Positions 37,145 through 45,644 of a stretch of DNA of 64,000 bases are shown in pieces. The stretch is taken from positions 1 through 64,000 of the forward strand of contig NZ_BOMI01000070.1 of assembly GCF_016862115.1 (NCBI RefSeq), in the 5' to 3' direction. How positions within the stretch are numbered: the stretch's first letter is position 1; every line of letters starts with the position of its first letter. This DNA is from Paractinoplanes deccanensis. Lineage in GTDB: Bacteria; Actinomycetota; Actinomycetes; Mycobacteriales; Micromonosporaceae. Under the pieces are notes generated by a model that saw only the letters and a program-made list of their open reading frames with translations, was not told the origin of the DNA and did not search any database. The position numbers and the translations under genes are program-made.

Positions 37145-37720
37145 TCAGGCGGTCTTGCGTACGGCCGGCTCCTGGATGTGGGGAGCCAGGACAGCGGCGC
37201 AGCGGAGGTTGCGGTAGTGGCCGTTGTGGTCGAGGCCGTAACCGACGATCAGGCCGGGGCCGATGTCGAAGCCCACGTAGGTGGGGGTGTCGGCGAAGCG
37301 GGCGGTCTCGGGCTTGCGGAGCAGGGCGCAGACGGCGATGGATCGGGGGGCCCGCTGGGCGAGGTTGGCGATGAGCCAGGACATGGTCAGGCCGGTGTCG
37401 ATGACGCCGTCGACGATGACCACGTCGCGGTCGGTGATGTCGACGTCGAGGTCCTTGAGGAGGCGGACGGAGCCCGAGGCGCGGTTGCGGGTGCTGTACG
37501 ACTTGACGGCCATCCAGCCGACCTCGACCTGGGCGGGGTAGGCGCGGGCCAGGTCGACGGTGAACGTGGCGGCGCCGCCGAGGACGCCGACGAGGACGGG
37601 CACGGTGGTGGGGTAGTGGTCGTGGAGCTCGGCGGCCAGGGCGGCGACGCGGGCGAGGATCTGCTCCTCGGTCAGAATCACCGCTTCGAGGTCGTCGGCG
37701 ACGTGGATGGCCTCCACCAT
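37145..37720 (-). CDS. hpt: Hypoxanthine phosphoribosyltransferase
   Basis: 191 residues from ATG 37720, with AGAGGA at a good distance; upstream in-frame starts add a Lys/Arg-rich extension unlike the family. The PRPP-binding loop reads VVIVDGVIDTGLTMS, slightly unusual because the first acidic pair is DG rather than ED/EE. VGYGLDHNGHYRNL is the C-terminal purine-site motif. It salvages hypoxanthine and guanine to IMP and GMP. It stands alone, divergent from the CDP-alcohol transferase gene. Confidence 0.9.
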   Translation of the reverse strand: MVEAIHVADDLEAVILTEEQILARVAALAAELHDHYPTTVPVLVGVLGGAATFTVDLARAYPAQVEVGWMAVKSYSTRNRASGSVRLLKDLDVDITDRDVVIVDGVIDTGLTMSWLIANLAQRAPRSIAVCALLRKPETARFADTPTYVGFDIGPGLIVGYGLDHNGHYRNLRCAAVLAPHIQEPAVRKTA

Positions 37721-37805
37721 GGATCCTCTCGTGGATTTAACGATCTTTGTCTTCCCGCGTTCGTTCACGTTCTAGTAAGGTCCGCGAAGTTCGCAATTCA
37801 CCTCG

Positions 37806-38585
37806 ATGGGCGGCGGCATGACGCTTTACACGCTGGACGAGATCCGGGCGCGCACCTACAAGCCCAAGGATGCGTGGTGGACCGTGTTGCTGGTCGACCC
37901 GCTCGCCGCGCGGCTGGTGCGCCTCGTCGCGCCGTTCCGGTCTGTGACGCCCAATCGGCTCACCGTCCTCGCCTTCGTGGTGGGCGTCGGCTCCGCCCTG
38001 TGCTTCTGGCGGGCGAGCTATCCATGGCTGCTCGCCGGCGCGCTGCTGTTCCACCTCAGCTTTGTCCTGGATTGCATGGACGGCAAGATCGCGCGGTTGC
38101 GGGACGAGTCGTCGCCGTTCGGGTCGTGGCTCGACTACGTGCTCGACCGGCTGCGGGTGCTGGCGTGCACGGTGGCGCTGTTCGGCGGGCAATACCAGGC
38201 GACGCACGACTTCGCGTACGTGTGGCTGGCCGGTCTGGTGATCTTCCTGGACATGTTCCGTTACCTGAACGCGCTGCAGATGGGCAAGGTCCGCGCCGAG
38301 ATCGGGCTGCCGGAGCCGGACGCGGCGGTCGACGCCCCGGCCGGCGCCACCGTCGCGCCGTCGTGGTGGAAATACCGCAACCTGCTCGTGGGCCGGCGGA
38401 TCCGGCCGCACCTGTTCAGCGGCATCGAGTTCATGATGTTCGTCTTCATCGTCGGCCCGCTCGTGCATCAGATCGTCGCGGTGACGCTGCTGTCGGCGCT
38501 GCTGATGGGGGCGTTCGAGCTGCTGCTGATCTACCGGCTCTACCGGTTCACCCAAGCACATCGTCCATCACTGTCACCTCTGTGA
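37806..38585 (+). CDS. CDP-alcohol phosphatidyltransferase family protein
   Basis: 259 residues. The complete CDP-alcohol transferase signature D89-x2-D92-G93-x2-A96-R97-x8-G106-x3-D110-x3-D114 is present in DCMDGKIARLRDESSPFGSWLDYVLD-type spacing, with about six membrane helices. The enzyme transfers a phosphatidyl or phospho-alcohol group at the membrane; the acceptor is unknown. Start is ATG 37806 or ATG 37818 (MTLYTLDEI). The 3' end overlaps the convergent GNAT gene by 38 bases. Confidence 0.88.
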   Translation: MGGGMTLYTLDEIRARTYKPKDAWWTVLLVDPLAARLVRLVAPFRSVTPNRLTVLAFVVGVGSALCFWRASYPWLLAGALLFHLSFVLDCMDGKIARLRDESSPFGSWLDYVLDRLRVLACTVALFGGQYQATHDFAYVWLAGLVIFLDMFRYLNALQMGKVRAEIGLPEPDAAVDAPAGATVAPSWWKYRNLLVGRRIRPHLFSGIEFMMFVFIVGPLVHQIVAVTLLSALLMGAFELLLIYRLYRFTQAHRPSLSPL

Positions 38586-38976
38586 GCGCGGTGAATCCGC
38601 TGGTGGCGTAGAGGTCGAGGGCCCGGGTGTTGGCGGTCTCGGTCTGCAGGGAGAGCCGGTGCGCGCCGTTCGCCCGGGCCTGTTCCTCGACGGTGGCGAG
38701 CAGCGCCCGCGCGAGTCCGCGCCGCCGCGCCGCCGGGCGCACGTACAGATCCCTGATGAGCCACACGGTGCGCAGGGTGAGCGCCGCCGGCACCACCGCG
38801 ACCGTGCAGACGCCGTCCGCGTCGCCGGCCAGCCACACCTTGAGCCTGCCGGACTCGGCCTGCTCGTGCAGCCAGGCCGCGACCGCCTCCGGCGCCGGGT
38901 TGGCCCCGTAGTGCTGCCGGTATTCGTCGAGCACCCGCGCCGCGCCGTCGAGGTCCGTTCCTGACACCCGCCTCAC
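38548..38976 (-). CDS. GNAT acetyltransferase
   Basis: About 142 residues. The acetyl-CoA motif A is VRPAARRRGLARALLATVE (R-x-x-G-x-A), with DLYATSGFTALT near the C-terminus. GTG 38982 overlaps the GGAGGGG ribosome site; GTG 38976 has a 5-base spacing and is preferred. Convergent with, and overlapping, the CDP-alcohol transferase gene. Substrate unknown. Confidence 0.85.
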   Translation of the reverse strand: MRRVSGTDLDGAARVLDEYRQHYGANPAPEAVAAWLHEQAESGRLKVWLAGDADGVCTVAVVPAALTLRTVWLIRDLYVRPAARRRGLARALLATVEEQARANGAHRLSLQTETANTRALDLYATSGFTALTEVTVMDDVLG

Positions 38977-39031
38977 GTCCACCCCTCCATAATCACCCTC
39001 TATAACGCGAAAAATCGGTCATAATTCGAGC

Positions 39032-39583
39032 GTGGCGCACATCGACCAAGTGCTCGGACCGGACGACGACACGCTGACGTTCTTCCAGCCCAGAGCCATG
39101 GTGTTCGTCACGATGCTCTGGGTCGTCGCGGCCGTCTGGGTCAGCGCGCTGGTCCTGTTCGTGCTGCTGCGGCTCGCGCTCGGCGACCCGCCGTCGGCCG
39201 GCGACCTCGTGGTCTACCTGGAGCTGGCGCTGATCGTCCCGGTGGTCGCCGCGGCCCTGATCATGCTGCTGGTGTGGCGCCGCCTGGGCCGGCTGCACAC
39301 GTCCATGCGCGGGCTCGACTTCGCCGCCACCGGCCGCCGTCTCGTGCACCTGCCGTGGGCCGGCGTCGACACCGTGGCGCTGCGCTATCGCGGCCCGTTC
39401 ACCGAGCTGATCGTCGTGCCGCGAGACGGCGACTTCGTGGAGGTGCTCGACGGCCCCGGCCGGCCGCCGCGCACCCGCCGGCGGCAGGGCCGCACGGCGT
39501 ACCTGGTCGATGTGGGCTTGATGTCGCCCGGCCCGGAGGTGCTGCTGGCGGAGCTGCACCGGCGCATCCCGGCGAAGGTGTGA
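39032..39583 (+). CDS. Two-helix membrane protein of unknown function
   Basis: 183 residues: a short N-terminus, two membrane helices (MVFVTMLWVVAAVWVSALVLFVLL; LALIVPVVAAALIMLLVWRRL) and a cytosolic beta-rich C-terminal domain of about 90 residues (GVDTVALRYRGPFTELIVVPRDG), PH-like in pattern. A CATAAT -10 element at 39020-39025 lies seven bases before the GTG, so the mRNA is probably leaderless. No family recognised. Confidence 0.72.
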   Translation: MAHIDQVLGPDDDTLTFFQPRAMVFVTMLWVVAAVWVSALVLFVLLRLALGDPPSAGDLVVYLELALIVPVVAAALIMLLVWRRLGRLHTSMRGLDFAATGRRLVHLPWAGVDTVALRYRGPFTELIVVPRDGDFVEVLDGPGRPPRTRRRQGRTAYLVDVGLMSPGPEVLLAELHRRIPAKV

Positions 39584-39599
39584 GATAGCGTTACCGGGC

Positions 39600-40436
39600 A
39601 TGACGGCGCAGGTGCACTCGGTGCCGGTGGACGTGCCGGCGGCGCCCTGCGAGGTCGCGGTGGGCCGGGCTCATCCGCGGCTGCGCGGGCTCGTGCTGGG
39701 CTACTCCGGCTTCCGGTCGGGCATCCGGGCCCCGATCGCGCATCGGCTGCTCGCGCTCTCGTACACGACAGTGATCGTCGATTTCGACTCGCCCTGCGGG
39801 CTGGTGACCGGGCCGCGGGCGGGTGCGACCACGCACGGCGACACCGCATGGGGCCATGGCGTGTCGGTGGGGCTCACGCCGGACGGTGTGGCGGCGCTGT
39901 TCGGCCTGCCGATGAGTGAGCTGACCGGGGCGACGGTGCCGCTGTCCCGCCTGCTGGGGCCGCGCGCCACCGAGTTGCCGGGCCGGCTCGCCGCCGAACC
40001 GAGCTGGCGGGCTCGCTACGGCCTGCTCGACGCCGTGCTGGCCGAGTCGTTGCGCGCCGCCGGGACCGGCCCGGCGCCGGTCGTGGCCGAGGCGTGGCGG
40101 CGTCTCCAGCGTCCGGGGCCGGTGCGGGTCGGGGAGCTGGCGGAGGAGCTGGGCACGACCCGGCGACGGCTGGAACGGGGGTTCCGCGCGCACATCGGGC
40201 TCGCGCCCAAGGCGGTCGCGCGGATCGCCCGGTTCCAGCGGGCCGCCGCTCAGGTCGGCCTCGGCGTGCCGCTGAGCGCGGCGGCGGCCGGCAACGGCTA
40301 CGCGGACCAGCCGCATCTGACGCGGGAGATCCGCGCGCTCGCCGGGGTGACCCCGGTGCAGTTGCGCGCCCTGTTCCGGCACGAGCCGCTGCCGGGTGCG
40401 CATTCGTTCAAGACGGGGGTACGAGCGCCCGCCTAG
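39600..40436 (+). CDS. AraC-family transcriptional regulator
   Basis: 278 residues. The C-terminal AraC DNA-binding domain (about 180-265) reads VGELAEELGTTRRRLERGFRAHIGLAPKAVARIARFQRAA, with the second helix pair near GNGYADQPHLTREIRALAG. The N-terminal half is a weakly conserved sensing domain. It is directly followed by an SDR gene on the same strand (10 bases), a likely target. Confidence 0.88.
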   Translation: MTAQVHSVPVDVPAAPCEVAVGRAHPRLRGLVLGYSGFRSGIRAPIAHRLLALSYTTVIVDFDSPCGLVTGPRAGATTHGDTAWGHGVSVGLTPDGVAALFGLPMSELTGATVPLSRLLGPRATELPGRLAAEPSWRARYGLLDAVLAESLRAAGTGPAPVVAEAWRRLQRPGPVRVGELAEELGTTRRRLERGFRAHIGLAPKAVARIARFQRAAAQVGLGVPLSAAAAGNGYADQPHLTREIRALAGVTPVQLRALFRHEPLPGAHSFKTGVRAPA

Positions 40437-40445
40437 CGTGCGGGC

Positions 40446-41165
40446 ATGACGCTGACGGGGAAGACGGCTCTGGTGACCGGCGGCTCGCGGGGAATCGGAC
40501 GGGCGATCGTGGAGCGGCTCGCCGCGGACGGCGCCCGGGTGGTGTTCACGTACCGGCGGGACCGCGACGCCGCCCGCGAGGTGACCGCGCGCGTGCCGGG
40601 AACCGTGGCGGTGCGCGCCGATCAGGAGGACACGGCCAATGTGGCGGCGATGTTCGAGCCCGTCCGCGACGGGCTGGACATCCTGGTGAACAACGCGGCG
40701 ATCGTGTCGGCGATGCCGATCGAGAAGCTCGGCGAGGACGACATCGACCGGGCGTTCACGGTGAACGTGAAGTTTCCGCTGCTGGCGATCCGCGAGGCGA
40801 TCCCGCTGCTGCGCGACGAGGGCCGCATCGTCAACATCTCGACGCTGAACACGGTGGTCGCGGGGCCGGGGCTCGCGCTCTACTGCGCCTCCAAGGGCGC
40901 GCTGGAGCAGATCACCGCGGTGGCCGCCAAGGAGCTGGGCGCGCGCGGCATCACGGTCAACACGGTCTCGCCGGGAGCCACCGACACCGACCTGCTGCGC
41001 GGCGAGAACCCCGCGGAGGTGCTGGACCAGATGGTCACGCTGACCGCGCTGCGCCGCCTCGGCCAGCCCGGCGACGTGGCGGCCGTGGTCGCGTTCCTCG
41101 CCTCACCCGACGGGCGCTGGGTGACCGGGCAGAACATCCGTGCCACCGGGGGCCTGTTCGTCTGA
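40446..41165 (+). CDS. Short-chain dehydrogenase/reductase
   Basis: 239 residues with the classical SDR motifs: TGGSRGIGR cofactor site, NNAA, active-site YCASK and the SPGATDT segment. The Ser of the triad lies in NISTLNTV. A TAGCGT element seven bases before the ATG suggests a leaderless transcript. Likely controlled by the AraC gene just upstream; substrate unknown. Confidence 0.9.
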   Translation: MTLTGKTALVTGGSRGIGRAIVERLAADGARVVFTYRRDRDAAREVTARVPGTVAVRADQEDTANVAAMFEPVRDGLDILVNNAAIVSAMPIEKLGEDDIDRAFTVNVKFPLLAIREAIPLLRDEGRIVNISTLNTVVAGPGLALYCASKGALEQITAVAAKELGARGITVNTVSPGATDTDLLRGENPAEVLDQMVTLTALRRLGQPGDVAAVVAFLASPDGRWVTGQNIRATGGLFV

Positions 41166-41183
41166 TCCCTCTACGCTGCCCCG

Positions 41184-41915
41184 GTGCGCATCGTGACCCG
41201 TGCCGATCATCCGGAGCTCCAGGACGAGGCCGCGGCGGTGTTCCGGGAACGCTGGCCCGAGTTCATCTTCCACGACGAGGTCCCCAAGAAGTACCTGGGA
41301 CGCGTCGAGGAGCACTTCGGCCACTTCGACGTGATGGCCCTCGGCGACGACGGCGCGGTGCTGGCCGGCGGCTGGGGTGTGCCGCTGGCCTGGGACGGCA
41401 CCGTCGCGGACCTGCCGAGCGGATACGACGACGCGCTCGTGCGGGCGGTCGAGGGCCACGAGGCCGGGCGCGAGGCGACGACGCTGAGCTTCATGGCGGC
41501 CGCGGTCGGCGCCGCGCACGACAAGCGCGGGCTGGCGACCGCGGTGCTCGGGGAGCTGACCCGCCGGGCGTACGGGAAAGGCCTCTCGCACGTGATCGCC
41601 CCGCTGCGCCCCACGGGGAAGCACCGCTACCCGACCGTGCCGATGGCCGAGTACGCGACGTGGACGCGCGCCGACGGCCTCTCCATCGACCCGTGGATCC
41701 GCACCCATCAGCGCATGGGCGCCCGCGTCCTCGGCCCGGCGCCGTCGTCCATGGTGATCGAGGGCACCGTCGCGGAGTGGGAGAGCTGGACGGGCATGGT
41801 CTTTCCCGTCACGGACGACTACGTGGTGCCGGACGCGCTCAACACGGTGCACATCGACGTCGAGCGCGACCGCGGCGTCTACGTCGAGGAGAACCTCTGG
41901 GTGCGGCACGCGTGA
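41184..41915 (+). CDS. GNAT-like N-acetyltransferase
   Basis: 243 residues. The acetyl-CoA-binding motif is AAHDKRGLATAVLGELTRRAYGKG, preceded by a beta strand with FMAAAV. The rest (HVIAPLRPTGKHRYPTVPMAEYATWTRADGLSIDPWIR) matches a group of uncharacterised actinobacterial acetyltransferases. It follows the SDR by 18 bases and may be co-transcribed. Confidence 0.8.
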   Translation: MRIVTRADHPELQDEAAAVFRERWPEFIFHDEVPKKYLGRVEEHFGHFDVMALGDDGAVLAGGWGVPLAWDGTVADLPSGYDDALVRAVEGHEAGREATTLSFMAAAVGAAHDKRGLATAVLGELTRRAYGKGLSHVIAPLRPTGKHRYPTVPMAEYATWTRADGLSIDPWIRTHQRMGARVLGPAPSSMVIEGTVAEWESWTGMVFPVTDDYVVPDALNTVHIDVERDRGVYVEENLWVRHA

Positions 41916-42016
41916 CGCGCGTCCGGCGTGCGGCCGCGCCCGGTGACGGGGGTGGGGCGGCCGCACGCCGGAGCGGGCGGTCCCGGGCCGGGGCCCGGGG
42001 CCGGAGGGGGACGGGC

Positions 42017-42292
42017 TCAGAGGAAGGAGCGGAGCAGCACGATCGCGAAGAAGACGATGATGAAGGCCAGGTCGATCGACATGCCGCCGGCGCGGATCGG
42101 CGGGATGACGCGGCGCACGGGCGCCAGGATCGGCTCGGTCAGGGCGAAGACGCCGCTGGTCAGCCGCGAGCGCAGGCCGCCGGGCGCCGACGGGCCGGCG
42201 AGGACGACGCTCCAGTCGAGCACCGCCCGGGCCACGAGCAGCAGCTGCATCAGCAGGAGCACCAGGCTCACGATGGCGAGGACAGCACCCAC
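42017..42292 (-). CDS. YggT-family membrane protein
   Basis: 91 residues from GTG 42292 behind GGAGG with a 6-base spacing. Two membrane helices flank the YggT motif (RAVLDWSVV; TEPILAPVRRVIPPIRAGGMSIDLAFIIVFFAIVLL). The family is normally found in the sepF-divIVA cell-division cluster, but this copy stands alone, between a GNAT and a methyltransferase gene. Function not established. Confidence 0.88.
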   Translation of the reverse strand: MGAVLAIVSLVLLLMQLLLVARAVLDWSVVLAGPSAPGGLRSRLTSGVFALTEPILAPVRRVIPPIRAGGMSIDLAFIIVFFAIVLLRSFL

Positions 42293-42399
42293 GGGGAACC
42301 TCCAGTAACCGGATGGGTTGGTGTCCCCACTGTGCGTCGGAAAACTGTGGGTTCGCTGTGCGCCCCCTGAGACCCTCCGGCCCGCTAGGTTGATCATCC

Positions 42400-43182
42400 A
42401 TGGGTGAGCGTGAACGGCGCACGGTCTTCGGCGAGGCCGCGGACGAGTACCACCGGGTGCGCCCGGGATATCCGCGCCGGCTGGCGGACGACCTCCTGCG
42501 GACGGCGGCGCCGGGGCCGGTGCTGGAGGTCGGCGCGGGCACCGGCAAGGCGACCGAGCTGTTCGCACGGCCGGGCGTCGAGGTCACCTGCGTGGAACCG
42601 GACGCGCGCATGGCCGGCGTGCTGCGGCGCACCGTCGCGGGCGTCACCGTCGTGGAGTCACCGTTCGAGGACTGGCGGCCGGACAGGCCGTACGAGCTGC
42701 TCTACAGCGCGCAGGCCTGGCACTGGGTGGACCCGGGGCGGCGCGCCGACCTGGCGTGGGCGGCGCTGGCCCCGGGTGGTGTCTTCGCGCCGTTCTGGAA
42801 TCTCTTCCTGGTCGCCGATCCGGCCCTGCACGCGGCGCTCGCCGAGGTGGATCGCGGGCACGGCCTCGACGAGGAGACCCCGCACCGATTCCTCGCGGCG
42901 GACGGGTCCATGCTCGGCGAGTTCCGCAGCGAGCTGCCGGCGACGGGCATCACCGACGAGCGTTTCACCGGCCTGGAGACCCGCCGCTACGAGAGGCGCC
43001 TGAGCTACGACGCCCGCCGCTACCGCGACTACCTCGGCACGATCTCGATGTACCGCATCCTCGACCCGGACCACGCGCGGGCGGCCCTGGACGACACGAC
43101 GGCCGTCGTCGAGGCGCACGGCGGCGGCATCGAGTTTCAGGTCTTCACCGACGTCGCGATCGCCCGGAAGGCTCGGGTCTGA
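42400..43182 (+). CDS. Class I SAM-dependent methyltransferase
   Basis: 260 residues. Motif I is VLEVGAGTGKATELFA, motif II CVEPDARM, and QAWHWVDPGRRADLAW marks the UbiE/type 11 group. A TAGGTT element 7 bases before the ATG fits a leaderless start. The last 38 bases overlap the convergent DUF2071 gene. The substrate cannot be predicted. Confidence 0.87.
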   Translation: MGERERRTVFGEAADEYHRVRPGYPRRLADDLLRTAAPGPVLEVGAGTGKATELFARPGVEVTCVEPDARMAGVLRRTVAGVTVVESPFEDWRPDRPYELLYSAQAWHWVDPGRRADLAWAALAPGGVFAPFWNLFLVADPALHAALAEVDRGHGLDEETPHRFLAADGSMLGEFRSELPATGITDERFTGLETRRYERRLSYDARRYRDYLGTISMYRILDPDHARAALDDTTAVVEAHGGGIEFQVFTDVAIARKARV

Positions 43183-43874
43183 CCGCGGCCGTGGGGCCGA
43201 AGACGGCGGGGACGCCGGGGGAGTAGAGCACGCTGACGGGCGGGCCCTGCGGGGCGGGCAGGCCGGCGGCCGGGAGCAGGCCGTCGGAGAGCGACACCAG
43301 CGAGGCGTGGTGCAGGGGCCAGGGCGGGTGCTCGTTCGACAGGTGGAGGGTGCGGCCCCAGGCGCGGGTGTGCAGGCCCCAGCGGGCGGTGAGGAAGAGC
43401 TCCAGCGGCGACGGGGTGGTCACCGGCGGGCCGACGCGGACCGTCATGGTGCTCGCGGGGCGGCCCCGCGGGCGGCGGCGGGTCGCGTAGGTCACGGTGT
43501 CGTGGTCGCGGGTCAGGCGCATGCGGGACCACTCGTACGGCAGGCGCAGCGCGGCCCGGGCGACCAGGACCGGCACCAGGCGCGACGCCTCCATGGACCG
43601 GAAGACGACGCCGCGGCGGCCCTGAGCGTCCACACTGTAGAGACGCACGTTGGTCTCCAGGAACCGGCCCAGGTACGGGATCCGGGGATGCTGGAGCCGG
43701 AAGCCGATGAGGCCCGCGTAGCTGACCCCGTCGAGCGCGTCGGGGACCGTGCCGGCCGGCAGCAGCGGCGCGACCGCGGCCGGGTCGACCGGCCAGTGCA
43801 GGAACGTCACCTCGGTCCAGCGCTGCGCGAGCAGGCCACGCCGCAGCGGGCGCGGCGTGGCCGGGGTGACGGGC

Positions 43875-43885
<11 letters not shown>
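43145..43885 (-). CDS. DUF2071 (YqjF-like) protein
   Basis: 246 residues with the DUF2071 pattern: WTEVTFLHWPVDPAAVAPLLPAG near the start, SYAGLIGFRL, FLETNVRLYSVDAQGRRGVVFRSMEASRLV and FLTARWGLHTRAWG. It begins at TTG 43885, overlapping the end of the aldo/keto reductase gene by 11 bases; no better start is visible. Fold known as acetoacetate-decarboxylase-like, function unknown. Confidence 0.82.
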
Positions 43886-44840
<955 letters not shown>

Positions 44841-44924
44841 GCGGGCGACGCTACGCCCGGCCGCGGAACGCGTCACAGTGAGGGACGTTACCCGCGCGTG
44901 CCCCCTGAGGGCCGGGGAGAATGG

Positions 44925-45644
44925 GTGGCGGATCCGGCACACAGATGGGGGCTCATCCTGAACGCGCGACGACCGGCAGCGGTGCTCTTCGACATGGACG
45001 GCACGCTGGTGGACAGCGAAAAGGTGTGGGAGATCGCGCTGCACGAGCTGGCCGCGCGCGCCGGCGGGACCCTGTCCCCCGAGGCGCGGCACGCGATGAT
45101 CGGCAGCAGCATGGCGAACAGCATGCGGATCCTGCGCGAGGACCTCGGCCAGCCCGACCGCCCGGAGGCGCCCGACGTCGAGTGGCTGACCGGCCGCGTC
45201 TTCGAGCTCTTCGGCGAGGGCCTGGTCTGGCGGCCCGGGGCGATGGAGCTGCTGCAGGCCGTACGCCTCGCCGGCCTGCCCACGGCGCTGGTGACCTCGA
45301 CCGGGCGCCGCCTCGTCGAGGTGGCCCTCAAGACGCTCGGCGCCGAGAACTTCGACGTGGTCGTCGTGGGCGACGAGGTCACCATGCCCAAGCCCGACCC
45401 GGAGCCCTACCGCACCGCCGCCGCGCTGCTCGGCGTGCCGATCGAGGAGTGCGTCGCGATCGAGGACTCGCCGACCGGCGTGGCCAGCGCGCTCGCCTCG
45501 GGGGCGGCCGTGCTGGCCGTGCCGGCCGAGCTGGAGCTGCCGCCCACCGACGGGGTCCACCTGCGCACCTCGCTGGTGGGGGTGGACCCCGACTATCTGG
45601 CGAACCTGCTCGTCACTCGTGGGCTATTGCAGCCAGAACGTTGA
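44925..45644 (+). CDS. HAD-superfamily phosphatase
   Basis: 239 residues from GTG 44925 (GGGGAG six bases upstream). HAD motif I VLFDMDGTLVDSE, motif II VTSTG, motif III Lys in MPKPDPEPY and motif IV IEDSPTGVASA are all present, with a helical C1 cap. It resembles beta-phosphoglucomutase/GPP-like phosphatases; substrate not predictable. Its 3' end overlaps the convergent ABC permease gene by 32 bases. Confidence 0.88.
   Translation: MADPAHRWGLILNARRPAAVLFDMDGTLVDSEKVWEIALHELAARAGGTLSPEARHAMIGSSMANSMRILREDLGQPDRPEAPDVEWLTGRVFELFGEGLVWRPGAMELLQAVRLAGLPTALVTSTGRRLVEVALKTLGAENFDVVVVGDEVTMPKPDPEPYRTAAALLGVPIEECVAIEDSPTGVASALASGAAVLAVPAELELPPTDGVHLRTSLVGVDPDYLANLLVTRGLLQPER

Noticed and set aside
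36796..37374. 192-aa Gly/Arg-rich plus-strand frame
   Set aside because: Overlaps hpt on the opposite strand, follows GC composition and includes the 49-bp duplication; no protein-like features.
41103..42647. 514-aa minus-strand frame
   Set aside because: It runs antisense to the GNAT, YggT and methyltransferase regions with Arg/Pro/His-rich composition, a typical high-GC shadow.
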